Positions 50,586 through 59,186 of a stretch of DNA of 64,000 bases are shown here, in pieces. A model generated the notes under the pieces. It was not told where the DNA came from. It searched no databases and saw only the letters and a program-made list of their open reading frames with translations. A program made the position numbers and the translations under genes. Origin of the DNA: Domibacillus tundrae. GTDB lineage: Bacteria > Bacillota > Bacilli > Bacillales > Domibacillaceae. The stretch lies in the NCBI RefSeq assembly GCF_000970675.1, contig NZ_LAJA01000017.1, positions 1 through 64,000 of the forward strand. The letters are read 5' to 3'. Each line of letters begins with the position of its first letter. Positions within the stretch are counted from its first letter, which is position 1.

Positions 50586-50960
50586 TTATTTAGTATGTCC
50601 GATTTTGACAGAAGGTTCATCTACTTGTTCTTCAATAAAACCCTTATATTTCTTGCCCCAGTCATACATCGATTCCAAAATGGGCATCAACGTCCGTCCT
50701 TGATCGGTTAGGGAATATTCCACTTTTGGCGGCACAACCGCATAGACTTCCCGGTGAACAATAAAATCGGATTCCAGTTCACGAAGCTGATTGACAAGCA
50801 TCCGCTGTGTAATGCCCGGCATAAGCGACTTTAGCTCATTAAATCGCTTCGTTCCTTCCTTGCCTAAATGCCAAAGAATCAGCATTTTCCATTTGCCGCC
50901 GATTACAGCAAGCGTTAATTCTTTTTCACAATTAAATTCCTTTGCGCAAACATGTCCCAT
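50586..50960 (-). CDS. hxlR: HxlR-family formaldehyde-responsive activator
   Basis: A 124-residue winged-helix regulator. Cys11 and Lys13 (KEFNCEKE) are both present; in B. subtilis HxlR formaldehyde is known to cross-link exactly these residues and switch on hxlAB. The DNA-binding part contains [20 protein letters not shown] and the wing [15 protein letters not shown] lies 7-8 nt before the ATG. The gene lies between its two probable targets: hxlAB downstream on the same strand and zwf-gnd divergent. Its own promoter shares the intergenic region with element B, so autoregulation is possible. Confidence 0.9.
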   Translation of the reverse strand: MGHVCAKEFNCEKELTLAVIGGKWKMLILWHLGKEGTKRFNELKSLMPGITQRMLVNQLRELESDFIVHREVYAVVPPKVEYSLTDQGRTLMPILESMYDWGKKYKGFIEEQVDEPSVKIGHTK

Positions 50961-50984
50961 ATTACCGCCTCCAAAAATTTTAAC

Positions 50985-51052
50985 AGTATATTTTTTGATA
51001 CTATATGAATTATAAATGCGTACTTACTTTTGTTAACTATACGAAATATAAT
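50985..51052 (+). promoter_or_regulatory. zwf promoter with HxlR-box element B
   Basis: A 42-bp element (50985-51026) begins AGTATATTTTTTGATACTAT and ends ATGCGTACTTA. It differs from element A at about seven positions. TATAAT (51047-51052) follows 21 nt after TACTT, the same distance as at hxlA, and again the -35 is poor. Confidence 0.65.
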
Positions 51053-51130
51053 CATGAATGTACACAAGAAAGCCAATACTAACGAGGGTCCTATTATAAA
51101 GTCGTTAAAAAACAGCAGGAGGAAGATGTA

Positions 51131-52660
51131 ATGAATAACATGACGATTTCCAATCATCATAATCGTGAGAACACTGCTTTTACTGATCCAGTAACATTGA
51201 AAGTGAGCCCGATGATATTTGTTTTGTTTGGGGCAACAGGTGATTTGGCAAAAAGAAAAATTTTCCCTGCATTATATAATTTATTTCTGGACGGAAAGAT
51301 GCCTGATTCTTTTTCAATTGTTGGTCTCGGGAGAAGAGAATGGTCTGATCAGAAATTTCAAACACATGTAGAGGAATCGATTCGATCTTTTTCCAGACGT
51401 ATTATGGAAGATAACCCAAAAACGAATCAATTTCTCCATGCATTTCATTACAGTGCTGTGGATGTAACAGACCAGCAGGCATATACAACGCTGCTGAATG
51501 ATATCCAAAAACAGGAGAACGAGTTAAGCATCCCTGAAAACCGGCTGTTTTACTTATCGGTTGCACCTGATCTTGTAGATACCATTACAGCAAATATTAA
51601 GAGCAGCGGACTTGGTTCTATAAATGGATGGAAGCGGCTCATTATCGAAAAACCATTCGGACATGACCTGGCATCTGCGCGGACCTTAAACGCAAAACTC
51701 AGTGAATCATTTGAAGAAAATGAAATTTACAGAATTGATCATTATCTCGGGAAGCCAATGGTTCAAAATCTTGAAGCACTGGTATCTGCTAATCCAGCTC
51801 TTGAGGCTTTGTGGAATAGGGACCATATAACCAATGTACAGATTACGGCCAGCGAAACGGTTGGTGTTGAAGAAAGAGCCGGTTATTATGATCGAGCTGG
51901 TGCTATACGGGATATGGTTCAAAATCATTTGCTGCAGCTGCTCATGATGACAGCCATGCATTTGCCTGAAGATAGTGATGCGGAAAAGGTCAGAGCGGAA
52001 AAAAGAAAGGTAATGGAATATCTTCGTCCGCTGCAAAAAGAAGATGTTGAGGCAAATGTGATCCGAGGCCAATATGGACCTGGGGAAATTTTAAATGCGC
52101 CTGCAGGTGGTTACCTTGAAGAGCCGGGGGTAGACGCGTCTTCAAGAAACGATACATTTATCGCGGCCCGTTTATGGGTGGATAATGATTTTTGGGCGGG
52201 TGTCCCGTTTTATATCCGTACAGGAAAAAGAATGAAGGATAAATCGACACGAATCGTGATTGAATTTAAACATTCGGGAAAAGCGGATGCCGCCCCTAAC
52301 TTGTTAACGATCGACATTAATCCATTCGAGGGCGTCTCATTTCAATTAAATATGAAAAATCCATTTAATAATCAAATTGAGCCTGTTGTCATCGATTTTT
52401 CAGCCAATTCAAAAGACGTGCCGGAAGCATATGAACTTTTATTGTCCGATGCTTTGCGCGGCAACCCGACATTTTTTGCGCATTGGAAAGAAGTTGAATT
52501 GTCATGGGAATGGGTTCAGCCCATTTTAGATGCGTTCGGAGAAGACAAGATTCCTCTACATGTTTACCCGGCGGGATCAATGGGACCGGATGCGTCTCAA
52601 CAATTATTAAAAGAAGATGGGTTTAGCTGGTGGGATCACGTATATGAACAAAACAAGTAG
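51131..52660 (+). CDS. zwf: glucose-6-phosphate 1-dehydrogenase
   Basis: A 509-residue enzyme oxidising glucose-6-phosphate to 6-phosphogluconolactone with NAD(P)+. The nucleotide site is FVLFGATGDLAKRKIFPALY, the active site RIDHYLGKPMVQN and a C-terminal substrate site VPFYIRTGKRM. The N-terminus is about 20 residues longer than in most Zwf. AGGAGG precedes the ATG. gnd follows after 16 nt. The HxlR-type element in its promoter and its position divergent from hxlR suggest a role in oxidising fixed formaldehyde to CO2 and regenerating ribulose-5-phosphate, beyond general pentose-phosphate metabolism. Confidence 0.95.
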   Translation: MNNMTISNHHNRENTAFTDPVTLKVSPMIFVLFGATGDLAKRKIFPALYNLFLDGKMPDSFSIVGLGRREWSDQKFQTHVEESIRSFSRRIMEDNPKTNQFLHAFHYSAVDVTDQQAYTTLLNDIQKQENELSIPENRLFYLSVAPDLVDTITANIKSSGLGSINGWKRLIIEKPFGHDLASARTLNAKLSESFEENEIYRIDHYLGKPMVQNLEALVSANPALEALWNRDHITNVQITASETVGVEERAGYYDRAGAIRDMVQNHLLQLLMMTAMHLPEDSDAEKVRAEKRKVMEYLRPLQKEDVEANVIRGQYGPGEILNAPAGGYLEEPGVDASSRNDTFIAARLWVDNDFWAGVPFYIRTGKRMKDKSTRIVIEFKHSGKADAAPNLLTIDINPFEGVSFQLNMKNPFNNQIEPVVIDFSANSKDVPEAYELLLSDALRGNPTFFAHWKEVELSWEWVQPILDAFGEDKIPLHVYPAGSMGPDASQQLLKEDGFSWWDHVYEQNK

Positions 52661-52676
52661 ACAGGAGACGAATGCC

Positions 52677-53576
52677 ATGAAAGTCGGATTAGTTGGTTTA
52701 GGAAAAATGGGCTTGAATATAGGAAGAAATTTAATCGATCATCACTACGATGTGGCCGCATTCGATCTGAATGAACATGCGGTTGAAGAAATGAAAAAAT
52801 ATGGAGCTGAGGGAATATCCAGTTTAGCTGCACTTATCCAATCATTGCCGCAGCCAAGGGTTCTTTGGATCATGGTTCCACACTCGGTTGTTGACTCTGT
52901 CTTGAGTGATATTACACCTTTGCTGAATAAAGGGGACATCGTGATTGAAGCCGGGAATTCACATTATAAAGAATCCATACGACGTTCTGAACAGTTAAAA
53001 GAAGCGGGAGTCTATTTTATGGATGTTGGGACATCCGGCGGTATGGCCGGAGCCCGACACGGAGCTTGTTATATGATCGGGGGAGAGCCGGAAGCCTGGA
53101 AAACGGTAGAACCTCTTTTTCAGGATACGGCGGTGGAAAAAGGATACTACTATGCAGGGAAATCAGGCAGCGGCCATTTCTTGAAAATGATTCACAATGG
53201 AATCGAATATGGGATGATGGCAGCAATTGGTGAAGGATTTGACGTTTTGGAAAAAAGTGATTTTGATTTTGACTATGAACAAGTAGCCAGAGTCTGGAAT
53301 AATGGCTCGGTCATTCGGTCATGGCTGATGGAGTTAACGGAGAACGCTTTTTCCAAGGATGCGAAGTTAGAGGAAATTAAAGGCGTGATGCATTCTTCCG
53401 GTGAAGGCAAGTGGACAGTTGAAGCCGCGATGGATCTACAAACAGCCACCCCTGTCATCGCGATGTCGTTGCTGATGCGGTATCGTTCGATGGAAACAGA
53501 CACATTTACCGGAAAAGTGGTTGCTGCTCTACGAAATGAATTTGGCGGCCACAGTACAGAAAAAGCAGTCACATAA
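52677..53576 (+). CDS. gnd: 6-phosphogluconate dehydrogenase, short NAD-type
   Basis: A 299-residue decarboxylating enzyme giving ribulose-5-phosphate, CO2 and NAD(P)H. Motifs are MKVGLVGLGKMGLNIGRNLI, the GNSHYKES loop, TSGGMAGARHGACYMIGG and catalytic KMIHNGIEYGMM. It belongs to the short (~300-residue) type like Bacillus YqeC, not the 470-residue GndA. The ATG at 52677 follows AGGAGACG. With zwf it forms the oxidative arm needed for a dissimilatory RuMP cycle. Confidence 0.93.
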   Translation: MKVGLVGLGKMGLNIGRNLIDHHYDVAAFDLNEHAVEEMKKYGAEGISSLAALIQSLPQPRVLWIMVPHSVVDSVLSDITPLLNKGDIVIEAGNSHYKESIRRSEQLKEAGVYFMDVGTSGGMAGARHGACYMIGGEPEAWKTVEPLFQDTAVEKGYYYAGKSGSGHFLKMIHNGIEYGMMAAIGEGFDVLEKSDFDFDYEQVARVWNNGSVIRSWLMELTENAFSKDAKLEEIKGVMHSSGEGKWTVEAAMDLQTATPVIAMSLLMRYRSMETDTFTGKVVAALRNEFGGHSTEKAVT

Positions 53577-53580
53577 ATAT

Positions 53581-53616
53581 AAAGCCGTTCTTCAGATTCA
53601 GAACGGCTTTTTTGTT
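53581..53616 (+). terminator. terminator of zwf-gnd
   Basis: AAAGCCGTTCT and AGAACGGCTTT form a perfect 11-bp stem around TCAGATTC, followed by a T-run. Confidence 0.88.
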
Positions 53617-53739
53617 TTCATTCTGTTCATTTTACTGGCAAGTACGGTAGAATGATGAATGACAAAATATATTATCAGGTTTTATCTGCATCTGAGTTTG
53701 TAAATGAACCAACTTTTGTGAAAAGAGAGGACGAATCAT

Positions 53740-54714
53740 ATGAACATTGCAACAATTGGAACGAGTACCATTACTGAGCGATTTGTTGACGCGATTGGAA
53801 AAACAGATGTGTTGACGTTTGCCGGGGCCTATTCACGCACTGCCGACAAAGCGGAAAAACTGGGCGCCCCGCGAATCTTCACTGATTTTAACGAACTGGC
53901 TGATGATGCGTCGATCGACGTTGTCTACATCGCTTCGCCCAATTCGCTTCACTTTGAGCAGGCGCTTTTGCTGATGAAGCATAAAAAGCATATTATTTGC
54001 GAAAAACCAATGTTTTCAACGTCTTTAGAACTGGCGGAAGCTTTTAAAACAGCGGATGATAACGGCGTCTTTTTATTTGAAGCGTTCCGCAATCTTTATA
54101 CGCCAAATCACGAGCGGTTAAAGAATGCGATCGCGAAAGTCGGTCCCCTCCGCCATTCATTTTTACAGTACATGAAATATTCATCACGCTACGACAACGT
54201 GCTGGCGGGAGAAGAACCAAATATTTTTTCTCCAAAGTTCTCAGGCGGTGCTTTGGTCGATTTAGGCGTATACCCGATCAGCCTGGCTGTTTCATTATTC
54301 GGAAAGCCGGAAAAAGTTACTGCCCATATGACTATGCTGCCAACGGGTGTGGATGGAAGCGGCTCGGTTATTCTTGATTATGGAACACATACATGTACAA
54401 CAATGTTTTCAAAAATCACTGATTCCTATTTGCCAGGTGAAATTAGCGGCGAAAACGGGACGATCACTCTTGACCATGTTGCGCCAATTTCCAGCATCGA
54501 ATTTACAGAACGCCGTTCGGGTCAAAAAGAACAATTGGCCGTACAGGAAGAAGAAAACGATATGATGTATGAGGCAGAAGCCGTTGCATCGGCCATCAAG
54601 TCAAATAACCGGGAAATGTACAAGCATTACCGGAATATCAGTGAAATTGTTATTCACATTACAGAAGAAGCCCGAAAGCAGAATAACATTGTTTTTGCGG
54701 CAGAAGCAGAATAA
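53740..54714 (+). CDS. Gfo/Idh/MocA-family oxidoreductase
   Basis: A 324-residue NAD(P)-dependent oxidoreductase with N-terminal Rossmann fold (MNIATIGTSTITERFVDAI), the family signature ICEKPM and the C-terminal FSGGALVDLGVYPISLAVSL. The type resembles Bacillus YulF/YrbE-like and scyllo-inositol dehydrogenase proteins; substrate unknown. GAGAGGACG precedes the ATG. Monocistronic. Confidence 0.85.
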   Translation: MNIATIGTSTITERFVDAIGKTDVLTFAGAYSRTADKAEKLGAPRIFTDFNELADDASIDVVYIASPNSLHFEQALLLMKHKKHIICEKPMFSTSLELAEAFKTADDNGVFLFEAFRNLYTPNHERLKNAIAKVGPLRHSFLQYMKYSSRYDNVLAGEEPNIFSPKFSGGALVDLGVYPISLAVSLFGKPEKVTAHMTMLPTGVDGSGSVILDYGTHTCTTMFSKITDSYLPGEISGENGTITLDHVAPISSIEFTERRSGQKEQLAVQEEENDMMYEAEAVASAIKSNNREMYKHYRNISEIVIHITEEARKQNNIVFAAEAE

Positions 54715-54715
54715 G

Positions 54716-54767
54716 AAAAACGTGTTTACCGCTCTTTTTTTAAGGGCCAGGTAAACACGTTTTTTTG
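54716..54767. terminator. bidirectional terminator
   Basis: AAAAACGTGTTTACC and GGTAAACACGTTTTT form a 15-bp stem with a 19-nt loop. It overlaps the last codons of the convergent DUF2071 gene. Confidence 0.8.
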
Positions 54768-55469
54768 ATGGGAAAAATGAGCTAATGGTTTTTCGCTGAA
54801 AACGTGATGCGGCAAAAAGGAAGGTGCTGTTTGATCATAAATAACACATGCGGCTTCTGTCACACGCCAGCGGTTATGATGTATATCTCCGCGGAAAACA
54901 TGGCTGCCTTTTTGGACCCAAAAGCAGTAGCGTTCCAGCAGCCACCAGTCCAAGGTCCCTTCTTTTGGCAGGAAAATCGATGAAGAAGGAGAGTAAGATG
55001 CTTGAAACCTTTCCGGTCTGTTTCCAGACTGAATGCGACTGGACTGAAAGTGAACCGTTTTATTGTGTACGTACATGTTCATTTGTGCATGGTAATACGG
55101 AAGAAAAGAGGCCGCTCCTGCTCCAATCACAACCGGCCATTTATCCGCACCAAGACTAAAAAAATAAATACCAGGGACGCCATTGTACGTGATATAGGTC
55201 CGTATATTTAATTCCAAATATGAATGGTAAAAAGGAAAGGGCGGCAGACCGTGCAGCCGGGTATTCCGAGCCCAAAAAGGAACAATACTGATCCAGGATC
55301 TTCCTTGAAACAAATCGAGTGAAAAAGCAGCCGGGATATGGGACGCCAAAAGATTTGCAGAAACTGGCCAATGAAGAAAAAGCATGTAATCCCAGCGCTG
55401 CTTCATTACCCATGGAGAAGCAGGAAGCGGAAAAGGGCGTTGGTTTGTTTCTTTAAATTCTAAAGGCAA
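54726..55469 (-). CDS. DUF2071 (YqjF-family) protein
   Basis: A 247-residue protein of the YqjF/DUF2071 family, with typical FLHWPVSANLLASHIP, SWISIVPFWARNTRLHGLPP, ELNIRTYI and GIYFFSLGAD. The fold is acetoacetate-decarboxylase-like but the catalytic function is unknown. No ATG fits; TTG 55469 follows AAAGGAG by 9 nt. The 3' end lies inside a transcription terminator hairpin. Confidence 0.8.
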   Translation of the reverse strand: MPLEFKETNQRPFPLPASPWVMKQRWDYMLFLHWPVSANLLASHIPAAFSLDLFQGRSWISIVPFWARNTRLHGLPPFPFYHSYLELNIRTYITYNGVPGIYFFSLGADKWPVVIGAGAASFLPYYHAQMNMYVHNKTVHFQSSRIQSGNRPERFQASYSPSSSIFLPKEGTLDWWLLERYCFWVQKGSHVFRGDIHHNRWRVTEAACVIYDQTAPSFLPHHVFSEKPLAHFSHQKNVFTWPLKKER

Positions 55470-55502
55470 TCCATAAAGCTCCTTTCCGCAGCCATTAACG
55501 GT

Positions 55503-55982
55503 TTACTTATTTCCTTGGTCAAGGTCTAACTCTACTTCATTTTCTTCTTTTTTCGGTTCCGTTGCTTTTTCTAAAAGAGCCGTCAACTTTTTATTTGAAT
55601 CTTCCACCCACGGTTTCATTTTTTCCGTGTCCGGACTGTCTTTTTTTGTTTCATCGATCAGCGGGTACAGGCTTTCTTCAATCGCAGCATAGTCCTCCGG
55701 ATACTGTTCTTCAATTTCAGCTTCCGCTAAATCCCAATGCTCCTCCAGGCTTTTCCCGGTCGTTTGAATTTCTTCAATGCTTTCAGAAGCATCAATATGC
55801 GTATTCAACTCAACCAATGTATTTTGCACGTTCTGGATTTTACTTGGCATATCACGTGCTGTCTCCTCAATCGTATCCGTTTCCGTATCTAAAACAGGCT
55901 GTTCACTTTCGTCAGTTCCGCAGCCAGCAGCCAGCATTCCTGTCAATAAAAAAGAAGCCGCAGCATAATAGGGTTTTTTCAT
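55503..55982 (-). CDS. small helical lipoprotein of unknown function
   Basis: A 159-residue lipoprotein with signal LTGMLAAGC. The mature part is rich in Glu, Lys and Asp and predicted almost fully helical (IQNVQNTLVELNTHIDASES, then LEEHWDLAEAEIEEQYPEDY). It recalls Bacillus cell-envelope lipoproteins of the YkyA type, but I cannot assign a family. The ATG at 55982 follows AAAGGAGAG; an upstream in-frame ATG lacks a Shine-Dalgarno. Confidence 0.75.
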   Translation of the reverse strand: MKKPYYAAASFLLTGMLAAGCGTDESEQPVLDTETDTIEETARDMPSKIQNVQNTLVELNTHIDASESIEEIQTTGKSLEEHWDLAEAEIEEQYPEDYAAIEESLYPLIDETKKDSPDTEKMKPWVEDSNKKLTALLEKATEPKKEENEVELDLDQGNK

Positions 55983-56104
55983 AATAACTCTCCTTTGTGT
56001 TCTTTTCTTACTAATATTGACGAATGAAACAGTTTTAAACATAATTTTCCCACTGTTTGGTCACTTAAGAGACGGGTAAAAATAGAGAAAAGGAGGGAGA
56101 CGTT

Positions 56105-56551
56105 ATGTCATTTGACTATTCGCTTGATTTTGACAACATTGACTTTCGGGAAGAATCGGAGAAATACCGTGTGGGACGCGGGGAGCAGGGAGTGCTGATG
56201 GTAGAACCGTATAAAAGTGAAATTCTGCCGCACTGGCGTTTTAAAACGCCGGCCATTGCAAAAGAATCGTCTGAGAAAATATACGATATGTTTCTGGAAT
56301 ATAGGGAAAAGGATGATTTTGTCGGCATGGATATGGCCCGGAAGTTTTTGCAGATGGGGTATACGCGCGCCCGCCGTTACACAAATTATAAAGGCGGGCG
56401 GAAGTACGATAAAGACGGGAATGTGAACGAGCGGAACATTGACGAGGAAAAAGCAAAATCCGCGGCCATTTTTGAAGTGAAATGGAAAATGGCACGCGAA
56501 GATGAGGATTATTTAAAGCTGAAAAAAGTGCATCAGAAAAAGTATGGCTGA
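56105..56551 (+). CDS. DUF4385-family protein
   Basis: A 148-residue small basic cytoplasmic protein matching the DUF4385 family as I recall it: FDYSLDFDNIDFREESEKYR, VGRGEQGVLMVEPYKSEILP, HWRFKTPAIA and GMDMARKFLQMGYTRARRYT. Function unknown. GGAGG precedes the ATG. No terminator follows directly; the nested repeat block lies 125 nt downstream. Confidence 0.7.
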   Translation: MSFDYSLDFDNIDFREESEKYRVGRGEQGVLMVEPYKSEILPHWRFKTPAIAKESSEKIYDMFLEYREKDDFVGMDMARKFLQMGYTRARRYTNYKGGRKYDKDGNVNERNIDEEKAKSAAIFEVKWKMAREDEDYLKLKKVHQKKYG

Positions 56552-56676
56552 AATTTTTTTGTTTCACAAGGAGATAAGATAGAGACTGTCGACAAAATCA
56601 TCACTCTTTTTTTGAAAAAAGTGTCTATTGCCGTAAACGAACTAGCATAGTGACGGGAAGAATCTTTTTATGAAAA

Positions 56677-57057
56677 GAGCCGATAGGTGAAGCAAAATGG
56701 ACTCCGCTTTCCGCGGGCCACCAGCGAGCCGCTTCGTCGCTTATGCACCTGCAGGGTCTCGCACAGCTGGCTGTTCCCGCAGGAGTCTGCGTCCATTTTG
56801 CTTCACTCCGTTTTTGGGAAGAACAGCGAGCTTTCGCGCCGTTTTTTGTCAGGAGTTTATTCACGAAAAACGATGGGGCATCGTACTGCCTCTTACACGT
56901 TCTGTTCTTCTAAAAGCAATGGTGGCGGGCGCGCGGCGTAGACTCCTGCGGGACTAGCGGGCCGGATGAGATCGGTGGAGGCGCAAAGCGGCGGAAACAG
57001 GCTCATCGCCTGCCCCGCGGAACGCGAAGCCGCGCGTGCCCGCCGCCCTATCGGCTC
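56677..57057. repeat. 381-bp nested inverted-repeat element
   Basis: The block is bounded by a perfect 11-bp inverted repeat, GAGCCGATAGG (56677-56687) and CCTATCGGCTC (57047-57057). Inside, TGAAGCAAAATGGAC (56688-56702) and GTCCATTTTGCTTCA (56791-56805) form a second perfect 15-bp repeat. A third, GC-rich pair lies at 56924-56937 and 57029-57044. It contains ACTCCGCTTTCCGCGGG, GACTCCTGCGGG and CCCGCGGAACGCGAAG, text I recognise from interspersed repeats in Bacillaceae. It is much richer in GC than its flanks. Confidence 0.7.
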
Positions 57058-57219
57058 CCATACAAAATCATCAAAGAGACATCATTCATACACATACCGC
57101 GCACCACAGTGAACAAGAAAAAAAGAAGGATCCACAAGAATTTCTTATTTGTCTACACTCTGGATAAGATAAAGGATTTTGGCAATAAAATATCCTGTAA
57201 ACAGGCGATTTCTGAAAAG

Positions 57220-57251
57220 AAATGACCGGCTTCAAAAAGAAAGCCGGCCAT
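57220..57251 (-). terminator. terminator of amino acid permease
   Basis: On the minus strand GGCCGGCTT and AAGCCGGTC form a 9-bp stem 33 nt after the permease stop; the T-run is modest. Confidence 0.65.
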
Positions 57252-57283
57252 TGTTTTGTTATCCTTGTGCTTTGAATGAATGA

Positions 57284-58684
57284 TTACTGGCTGTTTTTTC
57301 GATGGAACCCTTTTGCATAGTAAACAACTGTTAAAGAGATAAGCCAGAGCGGGCCGATAAACAGCGCTATTCTAGTATCTGGACTAAATCCCATCACAAC
57401 AATTACTCCTGCAAGGAAAGCAAGCGACAGGTAAGATGTATATGGGAAAAACGGGATTTTATACTTTAACTTCTTTTGCTCGTGGGGCTGCAGGCTTTTA
57501 CGGTAACGGATTTGAGAAAGCAAGATAATAGACCATGTCCAGATGGCCCCGAATGTTGCAATACTTGTTACCCAAGTAAAGACTTTGGCAGGCACCAGAT
57601 AATTCAGAAGAACCCCGATCAATAAAACAGAAGCAGAAGCTAAAACCGCTTTGCCCGGGACCCCATTTCCTGTCAGTGTTTTGTAAGAAGCGGGCGCTTC
57701 TTCATGCTCTGCGAGATTAAAAAGCATCCGTCCTGTACTGAAAATACCACTGTTGCAGGAAGAAAGAGCGGCTGTCAGTACGACAAAATTGATGATTCCG
57801 GCAGCAGCAGGAATACCGATTTTTTCAAATGTCAGCACAAAAGGACTTCCCTGTGTGCCAATTTCAGTCCATGGATAAATGGACATGATGACAAATAAAG
57901 CACCCACATAAAAGATCAAAATCCGCCAAAAAACAGAGTCAATCGCTCTCGATAAAGATTTCTCCGGGTTTTTCACCTCACCGGCTGTAACCCCAATCAT
58001 TTCAATGCCTAGATAAGCAAACATAACCATTTGCAGCGACAAAAGAATTCCTTCGATGCCGTTCGGGAAAAAGCCGCCGTGGTCCCATAAATTGCTAATT
58101 CCGGTTGCGACACCGCCATTTCCAATGCCAAATACAATCATTAAGATACCGATCAAGATCATAGAAATAATGGCGACGATTTTAATAAGTGCAAACCAAA
58201 ATTCTAGTTCTCCGTACGCTTTTACAGCTAGAAAATTAACTGTTGTCATAATAATGAGTGCACTTAACGCCCAAATCCAAGCGGGAACATCAGGGAACCA
58301 GAGGCCCATATAAACGCCGACCGCTGTAATTTCTGCCATACATGTAACAACCCACAAAAACCAATAATTCCAGCCTGTTATGTAACCAGCAAGAGGACCG
58401 AGGTAATCACGGGCATATTTGCTGAATGAACCAGCGACCGGGTTTTGAATAGCCATTTCGCCAAGTGCTCTCATAATAAAGAACATAATCATACCGCTGA
58501 ATGCGTACGCGAATAAAATGCCGGGACCAGCCAGCTGAATAGCGGTAGCAGAGCCTAAAAACAGACCGACTCCGATAGCTGCCCCGAGTGACATCAGCGT
58601 AATATGCCTTTCTTCTAATCCACGGTGCAATTCTGTTTGCCCGTTTTGTTTAGGTGTTAGTTTCTTTGAATCTAGTTGTGTCAT
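57284..58684 (-). CDS. amino acid permease (APC family, ProY/HutM-like)
   Basis: A 466-residue, 12-helix APC transporter of the amino acid transporter (AAT) group. The N-terminal LHRGLEERHITLMSLGAAIG and GLFLGSATAI, then the helix 3 text RALGEMAIQNPVAGSFSKYA, match proton-coupled permeases such as E. coli ProY and Bacillus HutM or AapA. Substrate is probably proline, histidine or another neutral amino acid. AGGAAAGGAAG precedes the ATG. A perfect cre site about 200 nt upstream suggests carbon catabolite control. Confidence 0.85.
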   Translation of the reverse strand: MTQLDSKKLTPKQNGQTELHRGLEERHITLMSLGAAIGVGLFLGSATAIQLAGPGILFAYAFSGMIMFFIMRALGEMAIQNPVAGSFSKYARDYLGPLAGYITGWNYWFLWVVTCMAEITAVGVYMGLWFPDVPAWIWALSALIIMTTVNFLAVKAYGELEFWFALIKIVAIISMILIGILMIVFGIGNGGVATGISNLWDHGGFFPNGIEGILLSLQMVMFAYLGIEMIGVTAGEVKNPEKSLSRAIDSVFWRILIFYVGALFVIMSIYPWTEIGTQGSPFVLTFEKIGIPAAAGIINFVVLTAALSSCNSGIFSTGRMLFNLAEHEEAPASYKTLTGNGVPGKAVLASASVLLIGVLLNYLVPAKVFTWVTSIATFGAIWTWSIILLSQIRYRKSLQPHEQKKLKYKIPFFPYTSYLSLAFLAGVIVVMGFSPDTRIALFIGPLWLISLTVVYYAKGFHRKNSQ

Positions 58685-58885
58685 GGTGTTCTTCCTTTCC
58701 TTAAAATAGGATTAAAAATGGAAATAAGTATGCTGTGCTGCTTCAAGAAATTAACACACTTCCTCATTTTATCTTTGAGGCGTTTTGATTGGCAAGGAAA
58801 AAAAGAAATAACCTTCACTGTATTCCTTGCAGAGAACGCCTCTTAAATGAACATCAAAACGCCTAATGCCAGAAGACACTTGAAT

Positions 58886-58899
58886 TGTTAGCGCTTTCA
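58886..58899. promoter_or_regulatory. perfect cre site before amino acid permease
   Basis: TGTTAGCGCTTTCA fits TGWNANCGNTNWCA at all 14 positions. It lies about 200 nt before the permease start. Confidence 0.65.
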
Positions 58900-59089
58900 G
58901 ATTCGTGCTCGTGCTAATTCTAACACTAATTTGTAAAAAAAATGTTTGTAGGAAAAACAAAACTTTTTTTGTGTTATTTGGGTATAAAAACAAAAAGTGA
59001 AAGAAATTTTTAAGCGGCAGGATCTGTTTTTTTACCTGATTGATGGAGGATGTAACCGGCATTTTTCGAAAAAAAAGTTTTGGAAAATG

Positions 59090-59125
59090 GAAAAAGCACC
59101 GGTTTAAAACCCGATGCTTTTTAAA
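59090..59125 (-). terminator. terminator of corA
   Basis: AAAAAGCA and TGCTTTTT with inner CGGTTT/AACCCG pairing form a hairpin about 62 nt after the corA stop. Confidence 0.6.
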
Positions 59126-59186
59126 GAAGATTAATAGCGTCTATATGAAATTGGCGTGAAGATACCGCTGTAAAAAAACCGGCTTA

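Larger units (their letters stand above)
56552..57283. other. 730-nt stretch without a gene
   Basis: It holds the GC-rich nested inverted-repeat element (56677-57057) and the terminator of the amino acid permease (57220-57251). Open frames here have no ribosome binding site and follow the repeat structure, so I call no protein gene. Confidence 0.7.
58685..59186. other. 500-nt intergenic region with cre and corA terminator
   Basis: Apart from the permease leader, the cre site (58886-58899) and the corA terminator (59090-59125), I see no gene. The longest open frame here has low-complexity Phe/Leu-rich text and no ribosome binding site. Confidence 0.6.

Noticed and set aside
53652-53780. Short frame MMNDKIYYQVLSASEF... 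before the oxidoreductase at 53740
   Set aside because: It looks protein-like for ~30 codons but has no Shine-Dalgarno and runs into the next gene in another frame; possibly a relic, not supportable.
58769-59062. 97-codon frame on the minus strand
   Set aside because: Low-complexity Phe/Leu-rich text over an AT-rich intergenic region with no ribosome binding site.
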